DNA of 64,000 nucleotides from positions 161,366 through 225,365 of the forward strand of contig JAIVFJ010000104.1 in assembly GCA_025765615.1 (NCBI GenBank), given 5' to 3'. Shown one piece after another: positions 8,718 to 19,860 of this stretch (position 1 is the stretch's first letter; every line of letters begins with the position of its first letter). The DNA is from Zopfochytrium polystomum (Eukaryota; Chytridiomycota; Chytridiomycetes; Chytridiales; Chytridiaceae). The notes below the pieces were generated by a model. It was not told the DNA's origin, ran no database searches, and saw nothing but the letters and a program-made list of their open reading frames with translations. Position numbers and translations under genes: made by a program.

Positions 8718-9854
8718 TGTTGAGATTCGACCCACGGGGTACACTACGCCCGTTACTGATGATCCCTTTGAGAACTCCATCCAATCACATTGGATGGGGT
8801 GTTTGAAGGGCTCAGTAGATTCAATACTTGAATGGGGCGCTCGGAAGGGCTAATCTGTTCTCAATAAAAAGAGATAGGCAAAGGCGGCTGTTGTTCTAGC
8901 TTTGTTCATCCTACCGGTAGGAACAATGCAATTAGAACATGCACAAAAACGCTCAAACCACGCACTCTGCACATGTAACACAGCACAGCAAGCATGCAGA
9001 AGCAGTGTACCACTGCCCAATGCTCCGGAATTCCGCTCTCTGCATCGGAATTCCTCTCTCTGCACCGGAATTCCGCACTCTGCATCGGAATTCTGCTTCC
9101 TGATCTGGAATTCCTCTCTCAGCACCGGAATTCCGCTTCCTGATCTGGAATTCCAGCTTTCCTGCTGTGCTGTGCAATCTGAGCAATGCAACAGGCATTT
9201 AGGAATCAGGGATTGCACCAATCACTGCATTTCTAAAAGTGAGATAAAAACTGAGCTCACCAGAGATTGCACCAATCATTGGATTTCTAAAAACAAGGAA
9301 AAAAGCGGCTTGTTTCCCAAACAAGCTTCCTGATTTGGAAACAACCAAACCAATTTACAAGCAACTGTTTCTCAAACAAGCTGTAAATTGGTTCCTGGTG
9401 GTACTCAGCCCAGACAAAGTGCTCAGCCCTGGGTGGTACTCAGCCCTGAGTGATGCCCAGCACTGGGTGGTACTCAGACCTAAATGGGTACTTAGCCCAG
9501 GCTGGGGATTGGTGCTCAGCCTGTTTTATCTCATTTCTGTGGCCTGCTCTGTGCAGCCCACTGCTCCCTCTGTTTTCTGATGGCTCCAACCTGCAGGAGT
9601 ATAAAAGCAGCAACCTCTCACAGAGATCAAACAAGGAATCAAATCCCCTCCTTGCTGCTTTGACAGAATCCAGTGCAAAACAAGCCAACCTCTCTTCCTC
9701 CATTTGCTCTCTCTTCCATCTCTGCCCACTCACTCCTCTCTACTCTCTCCATCCTCTCACTCCTCTCCCTTTTCCATCATCACTGCTCTCTCTCTCTCTC
9801 TCTCTTCATCCCCACACACACCAAGTCCCTCCAGTCCTGGGTGGGATTTCATCA
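8718..9854 (+). mobile_element. Solo LTR-C number 1 (1,137 bp)
   Basis: It starts TGTTGAG and ends CATCA, inside the B1 RNase H gene, and is flanked by the 5-bp duplication ATTAC (8713-8717 and 9855-9859). Element B2, which lacks the insertion, shows the empty site at 37520-37526. There is no internal region, so it is the product of LTR-LTR recombination. It contains a TATA-like AATAAAAAG near 8862, TAGCTTTG at 8897-8904, an array of GGAATTCC-based units (about 9027-9155), an array of CTCAGCCC-type units (about 9410-9520) and a TC-rich tract (about 9720-9810). Confidence 0.93.
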
Positions 9855-10199
9855 ATTACCAGCTGCTTTAGGTGCTTATCATCTTAGTCATATTGGTCTT
9901 TGTTGTGTGCCTTAGTTTCTGTCCCCTTTCTTTATTTGTATTGCATTCTCTTTCTCCTTTCTCTTTCTTGCCCTTCTTCTTCTTCTGCATTGCTTCTTAT
10001 ATTCCTGCATTCAAGTTTCTTTGCTCTCCATCCACATATTTCATATGGGCATTCTTTTCTTATTGTTCTGCCACCTGGTGGCCAGTCATACCTGTTTATT
10101 GCTTTTCCTTAGCCAGTGTACGGTTTCCTTATGTTGCCTATGGCGTAAGGTTTTCCTCTGTGCTGGCCCTTTTGCTCCTGCCCAGAGCTTAGGGGGGAG
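9855..10199 (+). other. B1 RNase H tail, 3' untranslated region and polypurine tract
   Basis: The RNase H tail ends at TAG 9915 (ALGAYHLSHIGLCCVP). A T-rich, pyrimidine-rich untranslated region follows. AGGGGGGAG at 10191-10199 abuts the 3' LTR and is the polypurine tract that would prime plus-strand DNA. The same tail and tract occur in B2 (37520-37864). Confidence 0.8.
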
Positions 10200-10445
10200 T
10201 GTTAGATTTTGGGTTTTTGCAGTAAGCAGTGTGCAGAAGCAACACCTCACACTGTGGTGCATGGGAGCACCAACTGTGATGAGGATTTGGTGCATTTTTT
10301 GTCACCTGGTCTTTGTCACAATTTTGTATAAAGCCAAACAGCATACATTGTACAACAGTCTCCCACCTCAGCTTCACCATCACAAGAGAGTGGTTCACCA
10401 GAGTAGTTCACCACCATCCACAAACAGCAGCAGTCAATTCTTTCA
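10200..10445 (+). repeat. 3' LTR-B of B1 (246 bp)
   Basis: Same length as the 5' LTR and nearly identical to it, with TG...CA ends. GTAAC at 10446-10450 repeats the bases before the 5' LTR, fixing both ends of the element. Confidence 0.92.
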
Positions 10446-10450
10446 GTAAC

Positions 10451-11187
10451 TTGGTTTCCTGGTACATAGAACCAGAATGCACATTGCTGTCTGATCATTC
10501 GTCGCCACATCTATCAAGCCCTTCTCACCCAAATCACACCTGGTCAAAACTTTGCTTACGAATTGGTTGGCAAATTGGGAATAATTTGCTGCACAGCAGA
10601 CCAGGGACTTGCAAAGGAGATCATTGACGACTTTGAACGCATCAAAATTGACCAACTGAAGCCTCAGATGCCTTCATTACCTGATTCACTGAAGTCTACC
10701 ATCAGGTCGACAGCTTTGCAAAATCAGCAGCTGGAGAACTTCTCCATCATATTCGCCCTTTCCAATAAGTTGTTTGAATCTTTGTTGGCTCACTGAGCCA
10801 AAGCCTGTTGGATATGGGTAAAGGAAAAGTTTTTCTTGTTGTCGGCAACCCAGCTCCTCAGATAAGAAGTTTAGCGAAACTAATCTCACTCTTCAAAACC
10901 TATTTGACAAAACAACTATGACAAGCAACACATCGAGCTGGCCAATCAAAGTGACAAAGACTCAACTACTACTGCACCAGAAATCACCACACCAACTGTT
11001 ACTATCCTGGTTATCTGCTTCTTCATATCAATTGAAGAACAAACAGCAGAAGTCCTCAAAAATCAACTTGCTCCATCAACTAATAATCAATCTGCTAAGT
11101 GTTTTGCTCTTCGCTTTTGAAATGCATCAAAGTAACTGCCTTTATCCTCTCAACATTCAGCCATGCAGTCTCCTGTCAGTAAAGTGA
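10451..11187 (+). pseudogene. Element A1 gag, continued
   Basis: Gag homology resumes directly after the B1 target duplication: NQNAHC, LIIRRH, and CTADQGLAKEIIDDFERIK align with B1 Gag. Several frameshifts and stops follow. The part after about 10620 is closely matched by A2 (46050-46620). It ends near 11165-11187, where A1 lacks about 500 bp that A2 retains. Confidence 0.65.
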
Positions 11188-12110
11188 AAGATGATCATCA
11201 GCACTGTATTGCCAATTAGATGGAGGATGCTTGGAATAAGTGAAAGATGATCATCAGTACAGAGTTGCAAAGTCATCTCAGCATGGATTGGCACCAACTC
11301 GGCATTTTCTTCTTGGTGCCAGGCTGCTGGATTGGAAAACACTCTATCTATTTTAGCCAAATGAGTCTGGACTCAGGATTCGAACTATGGAATGCACTAT
11401 TATTGCTCGGCTTACTTCGACCTTAACTTGCACATATTGACTGCTTCAGCTTTTATACACAGACATACTAACACACTACACCAGGTCCCACATTGCAGAA
11501 TATTCCACAGCCATACCTGAGTCCTCACCTCAATTGCATCACTCTGATGAATTATCCTAACCAACTTCTGTGACAAAGCACAATGTTCCTTGAAATAACT
11601 TTTGGTTCATTCCCAGAAGTGTCCTCGTTTATCTTTGTTGGACACTCAACACTAACACTTTTTCAGAGCAAACTGTAAACAAGCTCAACCTTGCAAGATT
11701 ACTGAAGTTCCATTCTCATCTAAGATTCTTCCTTTGCCAAACCAAATCTAACTGACTCCAGATTTCAAACTCCTCTTAATAGAGTCACTCCAGAACAGCT
11801 AGGATCTTTGAATGCCTCATTCATTCATGCAGCATAACCAGGATTTGGATTCTTCAGAGATTGCCGTCAACTTTTGTAATCTGACCAGAAACTTCTGGTT
11901 CTGGCTTGGATGTTAGACTTGACAAAAACATTCTGCTGATTCTTTGACAAGGCAGAGTAGAAGACATCAGGCTAAGTCTTTGTTCCCTTTGCTTGCACTA
12001 ACACTCTTCTACTAGCATTAATTCCACAACATCACTTGGAGACTAAAGGCAACTCCTCATCAAACAATCAGGCTCTCTGGAAACATCTGGATATGCTAAC
12101 TCTCACTAAT
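11188..12110 (+). repeat. Repeat shared by A1 and A2, with LTR-like start
   Basis: About 900 bp, non-coding or too decayed to read, match 47150-48109 in A2. In A2 the segment starts right after AGGGGGGAGGA, a polypurine-like tract, with TGCTGGGGATAAGTG. A second similar start follows about 55-60 bp later (here 11226, in A2 47206), so there is a short direct duplication. An inserted LTR of another family (perhaps Ty3-type), carried along in both A copies, would fit, but its 3' end is not clear. Confidence 0.4.
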
Positions 12111-12565
12111 GCTTACTACCACTAACTTTGTCTCTATCTTTATTCTCCACTCTAGACCAACAAAAACAAAAATCAACCACCTCACACATAGTCGCAATTA
12201 CCACATTATCAAACAATTCGAACTGCAGCAGTCTCAGCAAAGTCCAGGAAAATCTTCAACCATTCATTACTGCAGATCAGCAGCTTCAGAAGACAACACC
12301 AACATCACCACTTTGCTCCATTCAGTCACCAGTCGCCTTGAACCATCTTTGAGCCTTAATTTTGCAAGTTGAACAAGTTGAATTGGAATTGCTTTCATAT
12401 TTCTGCAGCCTCAACAAAGTCAGACAAAGCATCAACCATTCCCCACAGCAGAGTCTCTCCAGAAAACAACAACTTCCTCCATTCAGTCAGCATTCAACTT
12501 CAGCAATCAGAATTGGAAGAAGTTAAACTGGAATTGGTAAAAAGTATCAACCACATGGTAATCCA
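12111..12565 (+). other. A1 interior, no recognisable domain
   Basis: AT-rich, Gln/Ser-coding-like sequence with several short frames and stops. Its position corresponds to protease or integrase in B1, but no integrase motif could be read. No confident assignment. Confidence 0.3.
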
Positions 12566-12980
12566 CAGCGAAAGTGAATCGGATAACAGTGTACAGCTCT
12601 GGTGTTGGAGGTGACGGCACGACGGGTTGGATTCCGTGCTACTGCAATTAACGTCACCCCCAGTGGGCATTGTTGGGAGCACTATAGGCATGACTGAGGA
12701 AGGCTGGACCAGGGTGGCAGACCAGCAATGTAAATCAACCGAAGTCCCAGCTTATAGGCTAGTGTGGCCTGGACCTGTGTCAGAGGAGGTGGAATCCTGA
12801 GCAGGGAGCCCATTCCGCAAGGAGTACCAACCAGGAGACAGTTATTCTCCTGATGTGCCCAGGCGAGACGCGGGGGAAAGCGTTGAGGGCAAGCTGCGTA
12901 TGGGGGAGTGGTTGCCTTGCCTCGCAGGGTACTGGGGGGAGACCAGACCAGCAGCATGCGGAAGGCTCACCTGTGCTTCC
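12566..12980 (+). repeat. GC-rich segment between integrase and RT, copy 2
   Basis: Collinear with 6538-6985 of B1. Shared blocks include AGCGAAAGTGAATC at the start, ACTGCAATTAACG, GCTAGTGTGGC, GGAGCCCATTCCG and GGAAGGCTCACCTG at the end. Like copy 1 it is richer in GC than its flanks. A frameshift interrupts the short shared reading frame. Confidence 0.5.
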
Positions 12981-13239
12981 TTTTGTGTGCAGGGTATCCT
13001 AGAAAATCTGAACTAATTTTCCCTAAAGTTCCTTAAATTTAAAACCATCACAAGTAGATTCTATTTCTCTTCAACCACAAAACAAACATAACACTTTAAA
13101 GTTTGGAATCCACCGCAAACTTCTTACCTTCAGGCGAAATTCCATCAGAACCAAGTCAGCTGTCACCACCATCTGACAACCCTGCAAAGTGTACACATTC
13201 AGGCCAACTGTGTTTGACAAGTACACCCTGCCCAGACCC

Positions 13240-14480
13240 TCGTTTATGTGCAAACAGCCTTTGAAGTTATGAACAACCCACCAATGTCAACATAATATGG
13301 AACAAATGGGTCTACAAGGTCAAACTTTGTGAAGACAGCAGCTTTGAGTGCTTCTATGCACGGCTCATGGCTGGGGGCCCCACTTAGTATCATTGCATTG
13401 ATATTCAGAATACTCACTCACCTATTGTCCAAATCAATAGTCTTTTACTCACTGAAATGGCTGCCTGAATCAACTGGAATACTGGCACAGTGGATATCAG
13501 CAACACATACCTCAACAGCATATTTTATGTGCCAAATCTGCATCGAGTAGTTCATTACCACTGTACTGCCTGCTGGAGTTGAACAGCCACCTAAACCAAA
13601 CAGTTGTCAGGAAAGTAGGATCTTCTGGAAGACCACTGCATCCTTCTTTGTCAGATTGACTGACACATCATCCACACTGCAAGCTAAGTTAACAATATTT
13701 GTTTTTTGGTGATTCTGGCAAAAAATTTCTCTGCCATAATTGCCTTGCCTAATCTAATTACAAACTCAGCAAAATGGGAGCAATCAAAAACCAATCACCA
13801 CAACAGAATCTTCTTACACTAGAAAGTCTATATCAAGGAGTTACATGCCAACATTATCAACAACCGCACTGCAGTAACTGCCCTTCCCAGTAGTCTCAAT
13901 CTTCAGCCACATGGGATCAACGAAGCAGCTGCAGACCAGAGACTGTACCAGGCAGTCCTTGGCGGCATCAACACCTTGCAACACACGCTCCCAGACCTTG
14001 CACCAGCAGTTTCTTACCTTGGTGCTTCAGCAAGGATTCCAGCAAGCAACACATGAAGATCTTTATTCAGGTTCTTGAATATCTCAACGGTACTACTTGG
14101 CTACTATGTTCTATTCAGAGGAACAGCTATTAGTTGGACATCTGTTTGGAGCTGCACTGCAGGAAGCTGAATATGTTGTCTGAAGTGGGACAAGAACTTA
14201 AGGCACTATCCCAAATCTACTCAGCACTTCAATTCTGTCTCCAGCTCCTCTTGTCATCTACACTGACAACAGTGGTGTGATCAACCTCTGCTCAAATGAT
14301 CTTTACACCAATATGTCAAAGCATATATCATGGTAAAGTATCATTATTTTCGAGAACTCGTGGAACAAAAGGTAGTACGGCTTGAATGGATTGCTGGAGG
14401 AGAACAGCCTGCAGACTATATGACAAAATCTCTCTCAGCTATCCTCAGTGAATACCATCTGAGTCGCATTGGTCTTTGCT
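13240..14480 (+). pseudogene. Element A1 RT and RNase H remains
   Basis: Heavily mutated. At 13290-13530 the reading NKWVYKVKL...THSPIVQINS...VDISNTYLNS follows B1 RT. From 13930, LYQAVLGGIN, LPDLAPAVSYLG, RGTAISWTS, KYHYFRELVEQKVVRLEWI, GGEQPADYMTKSLS and YHLSRIGLCF follow RNase H and the pol tail. The YVDD box region (about 13690-13720) is not preserved. It is the oldest-looking pol of the A/B group here. Confidence 0.7.
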
Positions 14481-14758
14481 TCTTTTCTTACCTCTGATTC
14501 ATTTTTTCTGATCTGTGAAGGTGTTTTCTTATTTGTTCTTTTTCATTACATTGACTCATTTTCTTTTCCCTCTGAAGCTCAATATGTGCCCCCCTCCATT
14601 TTTGTTAGTGTGGTCTGTCCTTTCTGTTCTGCCATATGATGGACAGTCATACCTGTTTGGGATTCTTCTTTCTCAAGTTTATAGTTTCCTTAAGTTGACT
14701 ATGGCTTAAGGTTTTCCTCCATGCCGGCCTTTGCTCCTGCCCACAGCTTAGGGGGGAG
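14481..14758 (+). other. A1 3' untranslated region and polypurine tract
   Basis: T-rich sequence like that of B1 and B2 leads to AGGGGGGAG at 14750-14758, directly before the 3' LTR-A. Confidence 0.65.
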
Positions 14759-14910
14759 TGTTAGTTTTGGGTCTTTTGGTGTGAGCAGTGTGCAGCAGCT
14801 TTGACTTGATACTGCTCTGCAAGGATGACTTGCAGCATTTTGCAAGTGGTGGTCCTTGTAACAGTTTTGTATAATGACAAACACAAGACTGACAGAAGCC
14901 AAGATCAACC
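14759..14910 (+). repeat. 3' LTR-A of A1, truncated
   Basis: The first 152 bp of an LTR-A (starting TGTTAG) end abruptly after GATCAACC and are followed by integrase sequence of element E1. The last third of the LTR and the target duplication are missing, so a deletion has removed the A1/E1 junction. Confidence 0.8.
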
Positions 14911-15814
14911 AGGAGATGGCTCTAGTCCTAACAGATGACTTCTCTGATCTAAAGGTCGCCTTTCCCGTGAAGGGCCAGTCGGGGGAGGAGATACTGTCCA
15001 ATTTTATGCTGTGGCTCTGATGGGCAGAGCGAGCATGTGACTGGACGCTGAAAGTATTGGGTGCGACAATGTGAAAGAATTCTACCTGGGGTGGTTTGCA
15101 GACAAGATGAAAGAAATTGGAGTCAAACTGCAAGCTCCTATTGCTTATGAGCATGAGCAGAATGGAAAAGCAGAAATAGCAAACAGGAATTTGTTGGACT
15201 GAGCACACTTGGCCCTGCTTGATGCTCAGATGGATAAGAAGTGGTGGCCTCATGCACTAGCCACTGCTGTTTATGTGAGTGATCGATTGCCTGCAAAGGG
15301 ACTCTCTCTCACACGTTTTGAGCTATTCACTCAAATCAAACCTGACTTGGTGAGCCTCTGGGTGTTTGGAGCCTGGGGATGGGTATCCTGCTGAGCATTT
15401 GACTGGCAAGAACAAGGTGAATGAGCAGAGTCGGGTTGTGTGCATGCTATCATATGCACAAGGCAGAAAGACATACAATGTTTTGGACCTTCCACAAACG
15501 AAATATTTGTCGCTCGGAATGTGTGGTTTAACAAGACTCTCACTGGTCACCCAAGCGATTCTACCTCAAAAGCTACTGTTTCCTCACACTCAAGCCAAAG
15601 GCATCATTGCTCCAATACAGGATCTGATTTAGATGATGATGACGTCCCACTCACTGGCAAGGGGGAGCACCAGCTGCAGACACAGACAGCAAGAGTACAA
15701 GTGAAAGTGATACAGACTCAGAAGCGTGAGAAAATGCGGCAACAAGTCCACAGCCAGGCTCGCCGGTGCGTGTGCCGTCAACGGAACAGCCAAGCACCAC
15801 TGTGAGTCAGCCAT
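14911..15814 (+). pseudogene. Element E1: integrase remnant
   Basis: Copia integrase in shifting frames with stops: LTDDFSDLKVAFPVK, a stretch ending in DNVKEFYLGWFADKMKEIG with the second Asp, then EHEQNGKAEIANRNLLD with the catalytic Glu, WWPHALATAVYVSDRLPAKGL, and a Ser/Asp-rich linker (about 15590-15700). It continues the gag/protease remnant at 431-1365. GCCAT at 15810-15814 is duplicated across the following solo LTR. Confidence 0.7.
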
Positions 15815-16933
15815 TGTTGAGATTCGACCCACGGGGTACACTACGCCCGTTACTGATGATCCCTTTGAGAACTCCATCCAATCACATTGGATGGGGTGTT
15901 TGAAGGGCTCCGTAGATTCAATACTTGAATGGGGCGCTTGGAAGGGCTAATCTGTTCTCAATAAAAAGAGATAGACAAAGGCGGCTGTTGTTCTAGCTTT
16001 GTTCATCCTACCGGTAGGAACAATGCAATTAGAACATGCACAAAAACGCTCAAACTACGCACTCTGCACATGTAACACAGCACAGCAAGCATGCAGAAGC
16101 AGTGTACCACTGCCCAATGCTCCGGAATTCCGCTCTCTGCATCGAAATTCCGCTTCCTGATCTGGAATTCCTCTCTCTGCACCGGAATTCCGCTTCCTGA
16201 TCAAAAATTCCAGCTTTCCTGCTGTGCTGTGCAATCTGAGCAATGCAACAGGCATTTAGGAATCAGGGACTGCACCAATCACTGCATTTCTAAAAGTGAG
16301 ATAAAAACTGAGCTCACCAGAGATTGCACCAATCATTGGATTTCTAAAAACAAGGAAAAAAGCGGCTTGTTTCCCAAACAAGCTTCCTGATTTGGAAACA
16401 ACCAAACCAATTTACAAGCAACTGTTTCTCAAACAAGCTGTAAATTGGTTCCTGGTGGTACTCAGCCCAGACAAAGTGCTCAGCCCTGGGTGGTGCTCAG
16501 CCCAGGCTGGTACTCAGCCCTGGCTGGTATTCAGCCCTGAGTGATGCCCAGCACTGGGTGGTACTCAGCCCTGAATGGGTACTTAGCCCAGGCTGGGGAT
16601 TGGTGCTCAGCCTGTTTTATCTCATATCTGTGGCCTGCTCTGTGCAGCCCACTGCTCCCTCTGTTTTCTGATGGCTCCAACCTGCAGGAGTATAAAAGCA
16701 GCAACCTCTCACAGAGATCAAACAAGAAAAAAAACCCCCTCCTTGCTGCTTTGACAGAATTCAGTGCAAAACAAGCCAATCTCTCTTCGTCCATTTGCTC
16801 TCTCTTCCAGCTCTGCCCACTCACTCCTCTCTCCTCTTTCCATCCTCTCACTCCTTTCCCTTTTCCATCATCACTGCTCTCTCTTCATCCCTACACACAC
16901 CAAGTCCCTCCAGTCCTGTGTGGGATTTCATCA
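15815..16933 (+). mobile_element. Solo LTR-C number 2 (1,119 bp)
   Basis: TGTTGAG...CATCA, flanked by the 5-bp duplication GCCAT (15810-15814 and 16934-16938). It interrupts E1 between integrase and RT. It has fewer GGAATTCC-type units than copy 1 and a shorter TC tract, which accounts for its shorter length. Homologous recombination between two LTRs is the standard origin of such solo copies. Confidence 0.93.
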
Positions 16934-16938
16934 GCCAT

Positions 16939-18429
16939 CACCACCTCGCTCACCACCCTGCTCACCACAGGAGTGCATACGGATGCAACAAGATCGTGAG
17001 CGTACTCAGCGAGAACAAGTAGTATGTGATTTCCTGGAACGCAAGAAGAAGGGAAAGAAAGCAACTGGGGGGCGAGCAAACTTTGCTTTCATTTCTGTTG
17101 CAGAGGTCAAATGTGACCCTGAATGGAAGAGTTGGAAAGCCACTATGGAAAAGCAGATGAAAACACTTGACGAATATGGGACGTGGACATTGAAACCACT
17201 CCCACCAGGTTGCAAACCTATTGGATCAAAATGGCACCAGGAGAAGTGGAAAGACGCAGATGGAAACTTGTTGGAGAGGAAGGCGAGGCTGGTTGGGTGA
17301 GGATTCAGCCAGACTTATGGACTTGTTTACAATGAGACATACTCACCAACAGCACGAGCACAGTCTTTTCGGCTGATGCTTGTACTGGCTCTGGAGTTTC
17401 ATATGGAAATTCACCAAAGCAATATTTGTGCAGCTTACTTGAACAGACTCATGGATGAGGAAGTCTATATGGAACAACTGGATGGATACGAAGTATTAGG
17501 GCCAATGGGGAGAAGCTCTATGGCCTATTACAGAAGGCCCTGTATGGGACAAAACAGGCTGGGCAGATTTGGTACAAGACCACTCACAAGTGGTTGGAGG
17601 AGAATGGATTCTGACCATCAAAGCACGACCCTTGCCTCTTCCTAAAGGGGGAGCTAGGGAATCCAGACTTTATGGCGGTCCTATTGTTTGTAGATGATAT
17701 GGTGACATTCTATTATGCCTCCACAAAGGCAAACTTTGAGAAGTTCTGGACTCACCTGAGCGCTACTTTTGAGCTGTGTGATGTGGGCAAGCTGGAGCAC
17801 TATATTGGAATCAGTGTGCAACAGGACTGAGAGAAGGGGGAGATTTGATTGAGCTACTCATCGAATTTCCATGAGTTCCTGACCAGATTTAGGATGGAGG
17901 ATGCCAAGACTATCTCCACCCCAATGGTGCCAGGGCGCATTCTGGAGAAGTGTGGTGAAGAGCCACGAACGGAGAAGCCCATGCATTGGTGGGCTGCTTG
18001 AATTTCCCAGCAGTTTGGACTCGACCAGACTTATCATTGCTGTTGGATAGTTGGGCCAAGTTATGGCCAATGCAACAGACAAATTCTGGGAGGCAGGTCT
18101 AGATGTGCTAGCTATGTCAAGGGAACTGCTGATGGTCCACTTGTGGGATACTCTGATTCTGTCTATGCCTCAGAGAAAGTGTCTGCAAAGTCTGTCTATG
18201 GATTTGTATTCTTCCTCGGAGGAGCAAACGCGCAGCCTTGATTGCAACATTGACTGCAGTGGCAGAATTGGAGGGCACGAAGGAAGCAATTTGGTTGCGC
18301 AGACAGCCGACAACAGAGATGGTTGTGGACATTTTTACCAAGTCGTTGGGACCCTCTGTGTTCAGGAAACATGCAGAAGCATTGGAACTTCAATTGAGTG
18401 GGTAAAAGAGTGTCACGCATGAGGGGGAG
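16939..18429 (+). pseudogene. Element E1: RT and RNase H remnant, polypurine tract
   Basis: RT starts at about 17080 (EVKCDPEWKSWKATMEKQMKTL) and continues GTWTLKPLPPGCKPIGSKW, KARLVG, YNETYSPTARAQSFR and a YVDD-position motif LFVDDMVTFY at about 17680. CDVGKLEHYIGIS and a GYSDS-like RNase H start (about 18140) follow. Several stops and frameshifts break the frame. The family is clearly different from A, B and C. GAGGGGGAG at 18421-18429 is a probable polypurine tract. Confidence 0.75.
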
Positions 18430-18570
18430 TGTGGGAGTTCATGCTTGCACTTCTGTGTTGTTCTTGTTCTGAAAGGACGACTTGTCAGAGAGAAAATCAA
18501 TAGAGAAAAAAGTCAAACAACAAATCCGTGGGTTGCGAGATTGTGACACGCACGACTGCTCCCAACGGGT
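18430..18570 (+). repeat. Possible 3' LTR of E1 (start only certain)
   Basis: After the polypurine tract the sequence begins TGTGGGAG, a plausible LTR start. The right end cannot be fixed because no second copy lies in the window. Confidence 0.35.
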
Positions 18571-19860
18571 TAGCAGCAGCACTCACACTGCTGCCATCAA
18601 GGAGGCTGTTACAGACCTCAAGACAGAGTTCAAGCTTTGAGAGGTGGAAAAACTCAGCTACTTTCTCTCAATGGAAGTTATTTGTGTTCAAACTTCACAA
18701 TTCTCCATCAGACTAACTAACATCCTCTCACACTTTGAGGCTGAGCATGGACTCACCACTCAAGGTAACAACCAAGCTCACCCCTCACAACTGGCATTCC
18801 ACCAACCCAAGTGAGGAGAGTGCCAACAGAACTGAGTACCTCCATGTGATTGGCAGCCTCAACTTGTTGATAAACCCTCTGCGGCATGCTTAGCGCTTCA
18901 CTTGGAACTCCAGGACGCCAAGGTTCTTCAGGAGAAAGCGACGGCTACGCTGTCTGCTCCCCGCATCAGGTGTAAGCCAGTCCCACGCGGGCGGATGCGG
19001 TTAAGGGGGAATTAAGAGTTGCTAAGCACTGCTCTGTGTATTAAGAGCAATTCCAGCATTCATGGCTTAGAACATAAGAGATGAGATATGCTCAGATTCT
19101 CGTTCTGGACTGAAGGACGTGTCAGTCCAACATGAACAAATAGGGACATCAATAATATGAGAATCAAGAAGTTTTTCTTCTAAATTAAGAAACTCAGTTA
19201 CCTGTCAATGTCTCGTTGCTCTAACAACACCAACCTCAACCTTCGGTCACTATGGTAACCTCAACACAACTACACTGCAACATCAACAAGACCAGACCTG
19301 GCACTCAGTGTCAGCTTGCTTGGTTCCTTTGCATCCAGCACTGGCGTGAGCTAGTCCAAGGCCACCTCCACAGTTGGACTTCGCTACAGCTCAGACAGGA
19401 ACAACCAAGTTGTTGGCTATACAACTCCCGCCACGATTCTCAGTCACAGATAGCATACCTGGTGCTATTAGCAGGGGGCCATAGCATGGAAGCCAACAAG
19501 ATCAGCAACTGTCCCAACTTTGTCCACAGCAGCAGAGTGCATTGCATTCAGTGAGCTTGGTCGGGAACTTGAGGCCATCAACAACCTCCACCTATCAATT
19601 CAGCATCCCCTCAAGCTACCAATCATTGCCTACGAGGACAACACACCATCATTCCACATGACGTTTAACGACCTTCACACCGATCATTCTTAGCACATCC
19701 GCCTTCAGTACCACCACATTTGGTCACTTGTTGAGGAAGGACTTGTGCAAGTTGAGTATGTCTACTTGATGGACCAGCTTGCAGACCTCCTCACCAAGCC
19801 ACATGGATGTGACATGGTCTATGAGGGCTGGACTTACTTGGACTGGTTGACTCAACTGAG
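18571..19860 (+). pseudogene. Another degenerate copia RT/RNase H remnant
   Basis: At about 18610-18880 frames resemble the RT C-terminus (DLKTEFKL, EVEKLSYFLSMEV). At about 19250-19850 RNase H is readable: TRPDLALSVS, CIAFSELGRELEAI, ITYEDN-like YEDNTPS, HIRLQYHHIWSLVEEGLVQVEY and DQLADLLTKP. A GC-richer 300-bp stretch (about 18885-19200) without recognisable coding lies between the two. It does not match A, B, C or E closely. Too broken to function. Confidence 0.6.

Larger units (their letters stand above)
2304..10445 (+). mobile_element. Element B1: copia retrotransposon with both LTRs (LTR-B)
   Basis: B1 is bounded by two 246-bp LTRs (2304-2549 and 10200-10445) and flanked by the 5-bp target-site duplication GTAAC (2299-2303 and 10446-10450). 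Domains run gag, protease, integrase, RT, RNase H, the copia order. A solo LTR-C (8718-9854) interrupts RNase H near its end. Integrase has a frameshift near 5885 and a stop at 6190-6192, and a GC-rich segment (about 6540-6985) separates integrase from RT. It is therefore not autonomous now, but gag, RT and most of RNase H are open. Confidence 0.92.
1366..14910 (+). mobile_element. Element A1: old copia element (LTR-A), split by B1
   Basis: A1 has a 5' LTR-A (1366-1592), leader and gag start (1593-2303), a continuation after the B1 insertion (10451-14758), a polypurine tract (14750-14758) and a truncated 3' LTR-A (14759-14910). Reading across the B1 insertion restores continuity of a Gag region similar to B1 Gag, ending in a VTWFPGT-like motif. 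The coding regions carry many stops and frameshifts. Its 5' flank is GATTC; the matching 3' duplication is lost because the 3' LTR is cut at 14910. It lies inside element E1. Confidence 0.8.

Noticed and set aside
9029..9150. CRISPR-like array (regular repeats of about 20 bp)
   Set aside because: Spacers are not unique, the repeats vary, and the array lies in an LTR of a eukaryotic element.
8953..9221. Short frames with repeated EFRC/GIP-type peptides in LTR-C
   Set aside because: They are translations of the GGAATTCC minisatellite in a non-coding LTR and occur on both strands.
16534..17300. Host gene suggested by several short frames near 16540-17300
   Set aside because: The left part is LTR-C repeat translation and the right part is E1 reverse transcriptase.
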